64,000 nucleotides of DNA from Polytrichum commune (Eukaryota > Streptophyta > Polytrichopsida > Polytrichales > Polytrichaceae), in contig OX485808.1 of the NCBI GenBank assembly GCA_950295325.1, forward strand, positions 9,364,501-9,428,500, written 5' to 3'. Of this stretch, positions 1 through 11,407 are shown piece by piece (position 1 is the stretch's first letter; every line of letters begins with the position of its first letter). The notes under the pieces are model-generated. The model saw nothing but the letters and a program-made list of their open reading frames with translations, searched no databases and was not told the DNA's origin. A program made the translations under genes and the position numbers.

Positions 1-1168
1 CCTCTGTAGCTAAATCCCTCAAACTTGGACGCTTGACCTTGAGCTGAACAATTATAGCCTGAGCGGACTTGTGCAACAATTTTTGACTCTTAAGTTCCCT
101 CCTGAGGTTTCGACCATGCCCAGCGAGTTCCGAAATGGACAGGTAAGCAAGTCGCATTCTGGCTCCTGTGCTTCTTGATCCCCGCTTTTCTACACTAAGC
201 CCTTCCCTCACAACTCGTTTGTAGAAGTCATTTTCCTGCGGGATAGAAGAGCACATTCTGCAAGAGAGATTCGGGAATCCCTTACCAAATTTATCAACCC
301 TAATACATGATGTATGCCTAAACGCACGGGTAGATCACTCTAAGGCATTTTTGTGCACCACGTGCGGCTGGGGATTTTTTGTTTTGGGGCTATTTACCTT
401 CAAGGGTTGAATTAAAGCCTCCCTATAATTACTTAAATTTCAAAAATGGCCCATTTGTTAGCACCCTTTCATGACTTATATTGTCCAAGTCACTGCAATT
501 TCTTGTACTCTATATTCCTTTTAAGTAATAAAAACTAATCTACTTCCTAACGCAATTGACGAGTGTTGAGGGAAAGCATGGAAACAAAGAAGGGTGCAAA
601 CAATAATACCATCGCAAACAAAATTATGAAAAAAACACATAGGAGACCATAGGGGAAACTTAGTAGTGTGAGCGTAGAGCGGAAATTGGAGAGCGGAAAT
701 TTTTGACTTTGTTGGGTAAAAATAGGACAAGCAGTGCCTATTTCCGTGGAATTTATAGATAGTTTGAATTCAATTTGTTGGAAAGGCACCCCAATCCCGT
801 GGAGATATTAACCCAACCTAGGTCGAGGAACAAACGGAACCTAAAGGCGTGTAGGAATGTATTTGTTATCAAAGATCTTATAGTCTAGGTTTTGAAATGG
901 TTTCATATTAAATTAGGGTTGACGTCAGCAATTGAAATCAAACATCAAAACATATGATGAAGAAGAAGTTGAATGGTACGGTACTCTTTCCAAGATGTCC
1001 AGAATTCCCATACATAAAATATTTGATTGGCCGAGATAATGTAGGTGAAGTTAGGTGCCAAAGTCAAGACTTACAAAAATGTGTATCCAGTTCAATTTGC
1101 TATAAACAGTTTACTCTAGAATAAAAAAAAAGTGTGCGCAAAAAAATCCATTTGGCTCCTCCACGTGT
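1..1168. other. intergenic, no supported gene
   Basis: AT-rich sequence with only short frames full of low-complexity residues. I see no protein-like frame, tRNA, or terminal repeat. Confidence 0.5.
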
Positions 1169-1732
1169 CTACACCCTATCGGCCGGGCATGTCCAATACG
1201 GTGCACGTGGATGAAAGCTCATGCCATAGAACTCCACCGCATAGAATGACATCTCCAATTCATCCCTTAGCTTAGCCAATTTCCGCAATTTTAAATCCCC
1301 CAAGTCCGACATAAGAATCCTCCGCGAAATCCGTGAGCTGACGTGGCGGCTATGTGAGAACCACATCAAGTTTAGTTGAAATTGAGTGATGAGGTTATGT
1401 TCGCGTGGCAAACAAACCCTTATGACAGCATTGGGACCCATCGCGTATTCATATTGAGCCAAACGAAGAGCATTGAACTCCGCACTTTTATCCACAATCA
1501 TTTTCCATGCTTTGCAAGATAGCCTCAAACTATGGATTAGCAACAAACGGAGTTGGGTGTCCAATGCCGTCTCTACACCCATATCCACCTTTGCGGGACC
1601 CACCAACAAGTTTGAGACCAACACCGTCAATTGTACATCTTTGTCCAAATACAATACAAGTGGCTCCATTACGTGGGATTGGCGCGATTTTCCCCACCCT
1701 GATACGTCATCCAAGCCACAAACATTCATCAT
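1169..1732 (-). CDS. hypothetical protein, weak F-box-tail resemblance
   Basis: An open frame of 187 codons starts at a tandem ATG ATG and ends at a TAG just after a Cys-Pro-Ala-Asp segment. The middle reads like the second half of an F-box (LSCKAWKMIVDKSAEF) and is followed by a charged Arg/Leu/Glu-rich helix-forming region. There is no complete F-box, signal peptide or membrane segment. I do not recognise the family with certainty. The 80-bp tandem array begins directly upstream, and each array unit carries the same ATGATGAAT string as the start region, so the N-terminus may derive from the repeat. The opposite-strand frames over the same bases are shorter and less protein-like. It could be a gene, a single exon of a larger gene, or a repeat-derived frame. 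Confidence 0.4.
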   Translation of the reverse strand: MMNVCGLDDVSGWGKSRQSHVMEPLVLYLDKDVQLTVLVSNLLVGPAKVDMGVETALDTQLRLLLIHSLRLSCKAWKMIVDKSAEFNALRLAQYEYAMGPNAVIRVCLPREHNLITQFQLNLMWFSHSRHVSSRISRRILMSDLGDLKLRKLAKLRDELEMSFYAVEFYGMSFHPRAPYWTCPADRV

Positions 1733-1734
1733 AT

Positions 1735-2490
1735 GAATGAAAGTTGAGAATCTGGCCTACCCATCTAGGCTCTCGGAAGTGAGAGCATCCAAAAACACAC
1801 AAAATTCATCATATGAATCAAAGTTTAAAATCAGGCCTACCCATCTAGGCTCTCGAAAGTGAGAGCATCCAAAACAAAACAAAATTCATCATATGAATCA
1901 AAGTTGAAAATATGGCCTACCCATATAGGCTTTCAGAAGTGAGAGCATCCAAAAAAACACAAAATTCATCATATAAATCAAAGTTGAAAATCTCGCCTAC
2001 CCATCTAGGCTCTCGGAAGTGAGAGCCTCCAAAAAATCAAAAAGATTCATCACCTGAATCAAAGTTGAGAATCGGGTTCACACATCTAGTCTCTCGGAAG
2101 TGAGAGCATCCAAAAAATTAAAAAGATTCATCATCTGAATCAAAGTTGAGAATCTGGTTCACACATCTAGTCTCTCGGAAGTGAGAGCATCCAAAAAAAC
2201 ACAACCATTCATAACATGAATCAAAGTTGAGAATGTGGCCTACCCATCTAGGCTCTCGGAAGTGAGAGCATCCAAAAAAACACAAAATTCATCATATGAA
2301 TCACAGTTGAAAATCATGCCTACCCATCTAGGCTCTCGGAAGTGAGAGCATCCATAAAATAAAAAAGATTCATCACCTGAATCAAAGTTGAGAATCTGGT
2401 TCACACATCTAGTCTCTCGGAAGTGAGAGCATCCAAAAAATCAAAAAGATTGATCACCTGAATCAAAGTTGAGAATCTGGTTCACACAAA
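1735..2490. repeat. 80-bp tandem array, about 9.5 units
   Basis: The core CTAGKCTCTCGGAAGTGAGAG recurs at about 1766, 1845, 1925, 2005, 2086, 2167, 2248, 2328 and 2409, a spacing of 79-81 bp. Each unit has a CTCTC...GAGAG inverted repeat and most have an ATTCATCATATGAATC near-palindrome. Two subtypes occur (GCCTACCCATCTAGG and GTTCACACATCTAGT). The array abuts the start of the minus-strand frame at 1732. Confidence 0.9.
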
Positions 2491-2764
2491 GTTGAGAGTC
2501 CGAACACTCACCAGGATGGAGTAGCATAATGCTTGTGCTTGGAAGTCTTCCATTGTGCTTGGAGCGCTCACATGTGAAAAGGGTGCACGGGGATGTGACC
2601 ATAATTGGTAGGATATATGCTTTGAATGCATTAGATTAATGGGCTCAATCTTAACTTGATTAAGGGATCCTAGCTAGTACACCACATAATGACCGGGGAT
2701 GCAATTATATAACATTATGGCTATAATGCCACATGCAAAAATCTGGATCAAACCCCCAACCCGT
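2491..2764. other. intergenic, no supported gene
   Basis: Unique-looking sequence between the 80-bp array and the first long palindrome. Nothing is recognisable. Confidence 0.5.
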
Positions 2765-4272
2765 GGACCCTCTCGGAACCGAGAGGGTCCCTACATAGTC
2801 CAACCCCTTAACTTGACAAATATCAACCCAACAAAAAAAGGTTTAGGGGGAAAGGCCGTTCAGAAGAGGTAAGATTCGGGATTCTCGGATCCAGGGAGCG
2901 GCCGAAACCTTTGAATTGCGGGAGAGGTCGTTGGCCTCTCTCTCTCGGATGTGCAGGGGAAAGGTGGCGAGAGACAGCAGGAGGAGAGCTGCTGAAACCA
3001 TGTGAGCTCACGGCCAGACATGCCTCTCAGGCGCTGGATAGAGGGCGAACTGAAATGGTTCTTGCCAGCAATGTGGGTGGTAAAGACAGACATCGGCCGC
3101 TAGGAGAATGAGTAATGCCGCAGCCAGGGAGCTGCCAAATTGAGGCCGAGGCCTAAAGGATTGAATTGGTGGTTATGTGAGGAGTCTGAGATTTCAGGTG
3201 CCAAAAACCAAAACCTAGCATTGGCTTGCCGAACCAGGAGGATTCGAGTGTGCTCAGACTCTGGCGAGGATACAGTAACAGGGCGACTTCACAAACTTCG
3301 AAGAGCGAGTTCCTGCATTTTTCACAAGTTGGCGAATGCGAGAGCCTAGTTGAACACTCATGAAAACATCCAGTAATAGCACTCATAGATGTGCGATTGG
3401 TAGAAGGCTAGCAAAGTTCTACGAGGGTTCTGGGTTTAAGGGCTGTGGTGAAAAATCACCATTCCAGCGTTGAGGCCGGAAAGGGGCACACTGGGAGGAG
3501 TCGAGTTTCGGGACCAGAGCTGGTCTGGGAGTTCACAGGGTAGTAGAAGCCAGGACCGAGGGGAGGCTTCTGGGCCCATGCACTGTGATTTTCGGCCGAG
3601 GGATGGACATGGGAAGTTAATCAGTGAAGGGATTAGATTAATTAGCTGCTAATCAGAAATTGCTAGGTAGGTTGGTGGGCCATAGCTGAGTAGTGAATTG
3701 GTTAAGGCACGGAGGAGATCAATTAGGAGAAGTAGAGTTGTTACCACTAGGTGAAGTGCTTAGGTAGGGTTATGAAGGCCAACAAGTGGCATTAGGAATT
3801 AGGCTAATGTTCAGTGTTTCTAAACACTTGGATTTGTGTTGTTTGGAATAAAAGCTAGTTGAATAATGTTGGAGCCATGGTGGTTTGAAGTCATTGACCC
3901 AAGAGTCAGTGTGAGCTCATGTTGGTCACAAGCTCCCATCCGGACTACGACGCATAAGGGTGGGTGTTTGTGGCTGACAACCCTCTCGGAACCGAGAGGG
4001 TCCCTACATAGTCCAACCCCTTAACTTGACAAATATGAACCCAACAAAAAAAGGTTCAACCCGTCAATCCCAACTTGTTTAGACACCCAAAAATGTGGTG
4101 CAAACCCCCAACCCCTGGACCCTCTCGGAACCGAGAGGGTCCCTACATTGCCCAACACCTTAACATGAGAAATATGAACCCAACCAAAAAAGATACAACC
4201 CCATCTACCCGAACCTATCTTAAATCTCGTTCTTGATTCCTACACTAAGACCCTCTCGGTTCCGAGAGGGTC
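2765..4272. repeat. four near-perfect CCCTCTCGG palindromes
   Basis: Strong inverted repeats lie at 2765-2790 (12-bp arms GGACCCTCTCGG and its complement around AA), 3980-4001 (10-bp arms), 4117-4142 (12-bp arms) and 4249-4272 (11-bp arms around TT). The first three are followed by a shared downstream block (TCCCTACATAGTCCAACCCC and onward, about 75 bp). Copies two and three form a 138-bp tandem pair, while copies one and two are separated by 1.2 kb of G-rich sequence that may be an insertion (about 2845-3979). The arm sequence resembles the CTCTCGGAAGTGAGAG core of the 80-bp array upstream. Confidence 0.85.
2845..3979. other. G-rich block between two palindrome repeats
   Basis: This stretch has higher GC than its surroundings and interrupts two copies of the palindrome repeat. 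Short frames on both strands have no recognisable domain. I see some inverted resemblance to the C-rich block at about 6200-7600 (for example the CACCCTTA..TGCGTCGTA..CC string), which suggests two old copies of one dispersed repeat. Confidence 0.4.
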
Positions 4273-4504
4273 AAATTCCAGCCAAAAAACAAACTAGTTG
4301 AACCTATCAACCAACTAGTTGAACATATGTACAAATACAAGCTGTCAACCTTCAAGAGCAATTGAAATCAAACAACAAAATAAGATGAAGGAGGAGTTGA
4401 ATGTGGTTTGAAAAAGGGACATGGAAATTCAACAAATGAAATTATAAAAAACTTAAACATAAAGAATACATAGGAGATGGAGGTTCCAAACGCACGAGGC
4501 GTAA

Positions 4505-4871
4505 TCAACAACTTGGACTACCATATCTATCACTATCCTCGCCCTGGTCGGCCTCTATGTCTAGGAAATCCAAAACTAGTTTGTTGAAAGGGCGGGTGCG
4601 ACTAGGAGGTGGGGACGGTGGTTCCGCCAAAAGATGGGCAAGGTCAGCAGCATACGAAGGGAGCTCAAACGTCGTCGAAGGGGTTGCAAACATGTCCGCA
4701 TTGAGGACACGAATCGGGCTCTCAATATGAACTCTAAAAATATAGAACAAAAAAACAAAAAAATTAGCAAATGCCAAAAATCCGAAATCAAGAATATTTA
4801 AATCCAAGCAAGCAAGTTAGAAGCTAAGAACGAACTTACGCACACAGCAAATCAAAATTGCGCTTCGCCAT
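4505..4871 (-). CDS. possible small two-exon gene, unknown function
   Basis: A short spliced model fits: an ATG at 4871, exon to 4840, a GTAAGT...TTTTTAG intron (4734-4839) and a second exon to the stop at 4505, giving about 86 residues. The codon split across the junction restores a continuous frame (..FDLLCA then VHIESPIRVLNADMF..). The product begins MAKRNFDLLC, has a proline/serine stretch (PPSPPPSRTRP) and ends in an acidic tail. The ATG overlaps the stop of another minus-strand frame (4872-5041) containing GSVIECRSIQRHIVALESDI, which may be an upstream cistron or exon. I do not recognise a family. Confidence is limited by the short length. Confidence 0.35.
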
Positions 4872-5453
4872 CTACCGGGGAGGAGGAGCAAAAACCGACC
4901 CTCGTTGTGGGGCAGCATGTTGAGAAGTGTGTTCTTGCTCAGTCTCACGCATGGGGAGGAGGATGGACTTGAAGATGTCAATATCCGACTCAAGCGCCAC
5001 AATATGGCGTTGAATAGATCGACATTCAATGACGGAACCTCTTAGAAAAACAAAATACGAGAAGGTGAGCATAAGGGAATGAACGGGAAATAAAACAAGT
5101 AAAAAAGAAAGCAAAACAATAAAAAACAAAGACATGAGAAACAAGGAGAAGAAAAACCAACGAAGGCCACATTGCCAATCCATGATAATGTCGTCCTTCC
5201 TACACTTGAGGATGCCCTATTATCTCATTTTCCAAATTCTCAATCCAAATTCGGAGGAAGTTAGGTATTGTGTTTTCTTAAACCTTAAATATGCATCATT
5301 TCTTGTTGTTTGGTTTTGTATGGATTTTTGAATGAGCATGTTCAATTCTATAAATATAAAAATCTAGTTTTCTGGCCATGGAATTATGGAAATTAAGGGT
5401 GGCACGTGGTTGAAGACTTTTAAGGTTGCCCCCCTCATGCCATTAGCTACTTT
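4872..5453. other. region upstream of the possible small gene
   Basis: It contains a minus-strand frame (4872-5041 is its protein-like part) and AT-rich sequence up to the target-site repeat at 5454. No other gene is supported. Confidence 0.4.
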
Positions 5454-5545
5454 TAAAGATCTAGAGGGAAGCTATCTTATGAGCGACGAGCAGTGAGCGG
5501 TGAGCGGTGAGCAGTAACACATGAGCAATGAGTAGTAACATATGA
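5454..5545 (+). repeat. left target-site repeat and terminal inverted repeat
   Basis: The target-site repeat occupies 5454-5463 and the terminal repeat starts at 5464. From about 5481 a cluster of GAGCAGTGAGC, GTGAGCGGTGAGC and GAGCAATGAG motifs follows. The same motifs occur in the opposite orientation at 21010-21062. Subterminal motif clusters of this kind often serve as transposase binding sites. Confidence 0.65.
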
Positions 5546-5679
5546 GCAATGAATCCAAATTTAGTAAAAACACACGGGTTTAGGGTACACAACCAAATTT
5601 TTGACAAATTAATTGCATATTTTCAATTGTAAATTGCCAATATTTTAAATGAAGCACAAGTCAAATGGCCCTATTTCCA

Positions 5680-5865
5680 TGGATCATTTAAAATACTTTC
5701 AATCTATTGCTGGTGTTTATTATAATAATCCAAACCAATACATGTCATTTATTGACATCCTTATACATGTAGTTACAACTAACACTTGCACAACTACTCA
5801 CATTTCACAACATCAGCAAGTTCAAGTAGGTGCATAACCTCATTATACGTATATGTAGGTGCCAT
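5680..5865 (-). pseudogene. partial second copy of the transposase 3' end
   Basis: This stretch is about 80% similar by eye to 7650-7845, the last codons and 3' flank of the SWIM transposase. On the minus strand it still reads YNEVMHLLELADVVKCE followed by a stop, against YNEVMRLLELAGIVECE in the main gene. It is cut off upstream of the SWIM motif. It is either a tandem partial duplication or the edge of a second, nested element of the same family. Confidence 0.7.
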
Positions 5866-5984
5866 AATTGTGAGCCACTCAAACCGCTCACGGGTTGAGT
5901 TAAGGCCCAGAATCTACAAAAGAAAGGAAATTAGATATTAGAAATAGTCAATATGTAGGTAACTACTAGGTTTTGAGACATCCG

Positions 5985-6165
5985 CCTGTGGATGCGAGTT
6001 GTGTAAGAGACTGGTATTAGGTCTGGATCAACCCGGGTTCGAATCCGGTTGGTTACATTGACTGGTGCTATCCCAAATTGAGCTAGTGATAAAGCAGGAA
6101 TAATCTATAGGCGGATACCAAGAAGACGTTACTACGCGGATGTGCGTAGAATCTTCTCAATTTTA
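5985..6165 (+). repeat. possible tRNA-derived SINE
   Basis: A perfect Pol III B-box-like string GGTTCGAATCC lies at 6036-6046, downstream of a G-rich, tRNA-like stretch, and the segment ends in an AT-rich tail (TTTTATTTTATTTTT). No convincing A box or full cloverleaf is visible, so it is not a functional tRNA gene. Confidence 0.35.
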
Positions 6166-6182
6166 TTTTATTTTTAGAAACT

Positions 6183-7600
6183 TGTTATTATTTATCCATG
6201 TGAATCAATCAAACCTGTGAGCTAGGATCACCCCCACCCTTAACTGCGTCGTAATCCAGGTGGGGGATCACCATTTCACAGTTTGGAACATGCCCACCTC
6301 CAATGGTGGTTCTTTCCACCTCTAGGTGACCCTTAATAATGAATAACCGTTTACTTTATTACTAATACTCATGCGTGTCATAACACGAACGTGAGAATCA
6401 ACACATTAAGTCACACATTAGCTTTTCACCTAAATTCCTAGCTTAACTATCACCCTTCACTACTTCACTAATATTACTACCTTAGCTTAAATCGGTTAAT
6501 CCAGTTTAGTTCTCAGTTGACCGTTGTCCTTTCATGCCCTTGGGCCTAATCACAACCAGCTCCTGGCCTCTTAGACCAACCCCGTTACCGGCCCTGTTAC
6601 CGGCCATGTTACCAGCCGTGGCTAGGCTGATCCCTTGCACCCTTCCTACCACACGTGGCTCTCGCCTATCTGGTCTAAGCACCCTTCCCATGCGTTCACA
6701 ACTGTTGAGACCCCAGCCACAGCTCTCGGCCATGCAGCCATCAATTCGCATTTGTTCACACTACGACCCCCTCGCATTTGTGCAACCTCCTCTCTGTGCT
6801 GATTCACCATTTAAATGAGGCTTGTGGCCTGGGCTCTTCCCCGCTCAATTTTGATCATTCTTCACATTAGTCATGTTGTAGTGCCCTCCGAACCACTTGT
6901 TTCGAACAATGTTGGTCGCAACCTGTGGAATTCACCTTCTCCTTTCCAGCTCGCCCATGCCTTGTGGCATTGTGCCAAGTTCTTTTTGGAAGGCCGAGGC
7001 CTCCAGGCATTCGAATTCAAACAATCCCTATCCCAGCTGCGCCCTCGGCAACCTCTATCATTTGCTCCAGCTTAGCCTCCAGCCTCCTTCCCCTCTTTGG
7101 CACAACACTTCCTCCTCATTCTCGGCGGCACCCACCTAGCTACCTACTAACTCCTCCAACATCCATCACCAGCCTCGCATTCGGCAGCGCCTTACTCCTC
7201 GGCGGTATCGTCCCCCTCCCCCTGCTAGCTTGCTTGTTCGAGAGAGAGCTGAGTTGTGAGAGCGGCGGCCTCAATCGCGCCCGTCTGAGTCCCTGGATCC
7301 GCACTTTACTAGGGTGCAGTGGCACCTGCCTAATTCGAACAGTTCCCAAGCCTTTTCAAGTCACATAAACCCCAGGCTTACAAGGCCTAAGGTCTAAGCC
7401 TAAGAACCACCTTAATCACCTCCTAGTCAATTCCCTTACACCTGCTCTCATTATTCAAGCACTAAGTACTAACCTCCTATCCCTAACCTTAATTCTAACA
7501 CAACTCCAATCCTCCACACTTTTTATGTTTTGATTAATTGATGAAAACTCCAAATCTAAGTTTTAATGTGTTTTTCAGGTTGAGAACACATGTGGCCACA
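6183..7600. other. C-rich block without a supported gene
   Basis: GC-rich, C-biased DNA with several overlapping open frames on both strands (the longest is 6925-7368 on the plus strand). The translations are Pro/Ser/Leu-rich with no domain. It lies between the partial and the main copy of the transposase 3' end, so it may be an insertion into the element. Confidence 0.4.
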
Positions 7601-7774
7601 GAGTTTGGGCTCACAAAACCGCTCACGTTTGGGTCGTAGTCTAAATAGAAATGAAGTTACTGAATCATTTGAAATACTTTCAATCCATTGCTAATTTTTA
7701 TTATAATAATCCAAACCAAAACATGTCATTTATTGACATTCAAATATATGTTGCTTAATACAACACTTGCAATA

Positions 7775-10700
7775 CTACTCACATTCTACAATACCAGCAA
7801 GTTCAAGTAGTCGCATGACCTCATTATAGGTATATGTAGGTGCATGAATGAACTTGTCACTCTCGTAATCCACCTTGCACAAAAATCTAAACACATAATA
7901 AAGATGTTTACAATACACCCATTTTCCTTTCTTTCCCAATGCATGAGAGGACATTTTCGTGAAGTCCGGGCATGTGCAATACGGGATGTCACCAATTGTG
8001 ACACGGTATGTAATATCCTCTTTGGAGACAATGTTGATTATCACTCCAAAACCTGGATATGGAATGGCAGTCACCCCAACTACAAAGTAACCATCCATGA
8101 GTCCGGCGCTCTCCCATTTGTTTTTGTGATCCGCTGTCGGTACGGTCAGATTGCGACGAACTGTCTTTCCGAACCTGAATGTAGGGTGGGCGTCTGGGTT
8201 GGATGGCATACGAAAATGCGAGCGAGGGATGGGAAGGGTTGCAATTGTAGAAAGCCTACGACGGGGGGATAATGCTTCCCTTTGCTGTAGTTGAAATCCA
8301 GCGTCCTCAAGCGCCAACACCTCCTCTCTTGATAGATTGGTGCCTATCTTCACCGGCCAAGTGTTAGGCACTATCGGCCAATCCAACACATATTTCTTCT
8401 TACTACCACTCACACAACGCTTGATGTCGTCAGGGCAGAACCAAAATTCATACTCCACATTGTTGGGAGAGCGAAATTCCTTCTTGAACCCTTTGTATGT
8501 TGGAGCAGGTGTGCCATGTTTTCCAGTACCGACTTTGGCATTGCACATCGTTCCTGTAATGGCCTGTAATGCCCAACATCATCTAGCTAAGTTGGGTGGC
8601 AATCTTGCAATGTGCCAATTAGAAGCAAGACAATCAATCTCTAACACGGATGTAGTATGAGTCACACCATGTTATGCAGAATTCAACGATTCCTCTATGC
8701 GTTGACGAGTTGCACGAGTGTTAGGGCGAGGAATTGAAAAATTCACTTTGTCAGGTCGATGAGAATCGCAATCAGCACCCGGGGGCATGTTGAGTTTTCG
8801 TTTGGTGGACCCAAATAGCTCGGACCCTTCCAATGCACAATCTCTAGTGTTGACGTCTTCTGCCCCCGGGAAAGACTTCATGGCATCAGCCAAAATTTTT
8901 GGATCTCCACACCTGGCAGCCGCCTTAAGTTTCAAGGACGCCGAATCAGGACCTTTACCATAAGACCCCCCTTTCAACCATGCACGGTAATTCGCGATTT
9001 GCATGAAGGCACGGATCATGTCATCAACAGTAGCTTCATACATGCAAGTCATCTTGTTGCCGGATTGTTGGAGCCATTTGTTATGAACAGTCTCGGCAAG
9101 GTTGCATGTTGGCATTTCTGCATGCTCATCTATTGTCATATCCTACGAACAACATACAAATATGGGGTTAAGAAAAAACAAGACACAAATTTATAAAAAT
9201 GGAAAAAATACGGGGAATGACATTGAATAATGCAATGTGGTATGCACTTACAAGTAGCATATGACCACCCCATTGTCTATAACGGAAGTGCCAAAATCCA
9301 AACCACTCCGAAAGGCCAAGGATGCCTTCTTCTGTGGCAGCTCCAGATGACAACCACCAAGAACGAATCACGTGATACTTAGTCTCGGCATCGTCCATTG
9401 TTACCGCGTCCTTGTAATCCTTGCATATTTGCTTGTGTTGAAACTCCAAGGATGGTTTGATATATTTTTGTGTCACCTTATCCAAGCTTGCAGACCAGTG
9501 GAAAAGGCATGTGCGTTCACGTGCGACCATGGGCATGCTTGGATCGCCGTCCCCATAAACCTTCCGCACCGCATTCCAATTGGCTTGAGCACTATCTGCC
9601 ATGAACCCTTTGAAGTTTGTTTTTGGAACACCATTCTCGGCCATAACAACATTCAGATTTTCCCAAAAGAGAGTTTGTGCTGCACCATCTTCAGATTGCA
9701 TGTCACAACACGCAATGGTCAACACCTTACAGTATCGACTGTCGTACACATGGCAAGCCATTGTCGTCCAATCCTTCAAACGTTTGACATGGTTAAACAT
9801 GATCCAAGAATTCTCCATATCTCCCCCGACTTGCATCCTCTTTACAAGCTCCACACCACTGCCCGGAAGGTCTACGGACATCTTGAAAACAAAAACCTTG
9901 TTTTTCGATTGCCCTGGGAACCGACTATCATGGACGAACTTGAAAGCAGAATGGTCTTTGAGTGCTATAATACTATCCATAGTTCCCATTCCACTACGCA
10001 CAAAACGTTTTGATCCAGATACAAAATTACGACAATTTGGGGAGGCTAGAGTGCTGAATTTGTCCATGACCACCTCTAAGGAAGAACCAACCAAGTGATG
10101 GCTTTCTCCAATTGTGGGAGATCTAAGAAGGTAATCGGCCAAGAATTGTTTGCTCGCGGCCATAACTATGGCGGAATTTGTGGCTGTGGGTGTTTTCAAC
10201 ACTTCATTGGCAACGCACTGGTATGCCATGTCCAATGATTCACGACATGTACCATTGGATACAGGGTGATCATGTACACCAAGATGAATGCAAGCTCTGG
10301 ACATCCCAGCAGAGGCGGAATGAATGTATATAATGCGAGCAGGGCACAAAGCAATGCACACAGGTGTTGAACGACATACCTTACACTGGATAGTAGATCT
10401 AGTAGGGGCAACATTACCCACAAAAAATGACAGAGGGGTTGAACCGGCCCATTCAGTGGTGTTGCGCAGACCCCCATTGCGATGCATGTAATCACAGTAG
10501 TCATTAGGACATTGGAGATGACCTGCACAAGTAGAACGCCGAAAGGATAATCCAAAATCATTTTGGATATTCGTGGTTTTGGTGGTGCACCAAGGGTGAC
10601 CGTCGCACATTTTATCCATACCATCCATGGAGTGGCCATACGTATTTGGAACTCCAAGTGCCACAGAGGGCAAAACAAATTAAACGTCGCCGTCAAAAGA

Positions 10701-11407
10701 AGATGGCAAGTATTTGACATCACGGACATCTATATTGTCAAAATCAATGAATGCAAGATCTGACTTTGACCTTTTCCTAGACTTTGTGAACTTCAAGGCA
10801 TCAACGATAGTCAAACCTGTAGATGATGGTGAAGGGTGCAATGGAGGGCGCTGAGAAGGTGTCATACGGTGAACCAATGTGTTGCACATAGGACTGAATG
10901 GGAATTTGGGAAGTTGTGAAGGAGTGAAGGAGTGGAGTTTTTACTTTCAAATGGAAATAACGATATGTCTGAAAGATCAACAGCAGCACAAATATCATCT
11001 TCTGAATCAGACAGCACCAATACACTATCATCATTGGGCTCCAACTTAACAGTTGCAACAGTGGGCATTTGAACTGTGGATGTACCGGATTCATTGGTCA
11101 ATAAGACAGTTGGAGCTTGCATCTGCGATTCAGAAAGACCTATGACCCTAAATGAACCAGGCCCTAAAATCCACACAAATCCATCTTCAGTTCTGGTCTT
11201 TTGAACCAAAATCGTTTCATACACCTCTCCATCCGCAGAGTACATCTCTTGTTCTAAATACATGCTTCTTAGTTGGAGATTGAATCTCAAACTAAGCAAA
11301 TCTTCCGAGACACACACAAAACCATCATCCTGAAGTGGTAGCAGGAAAGGAACAAAGGATCCGGGAGCTCTAATGGTAGCCATGGAGAAAGAAAGCAATA
11401 GATGCAC
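7775..11407 (-). pseudogene. MULE transposase with SWIM zinc finger, decayed
   Basis: MULE transposases cut and join the ends of Mutator-like elements. Reading leftward: an N-terminal region from about 11380 (acidic, LVLSDSEDDI), a Cys/His-rich region from about 10640, the catalytic core with GFMADSAQANW and RERTCLFHW, then, after an intron (9143-9251, GTAAGT...GTAG, phase 0), NLAETVHNKWL and finally the SWIM finger CTCPDF...VYCKHLYYVF, whose Cys-x-Cys...Cys-x-His pattern is typical of MULE proteins. The frame is broken by a shift near 10880-10950 and in-frame stops at 10680-10682, 8672-8674 and 8579-8581; elsewhere the frame stays open, so decay is recent. The stop at 7775 is shared with the partial copy at 5680. 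It faces away from the kinase gene. Confidence 0.8.

Noticed and set aside
2845-3979. Clear inverted duplicate of the C-rich block at 6200-7600
   Set aside because: A few strings match in inverted orientation, but I could not sustain an alignment by eye over the whole length.
6036-6046. tRNA gene
   Set aside because: Only a B-box-like string is present; no cloverleaf could be folded by eye, so it is kept as a possible SINE only.
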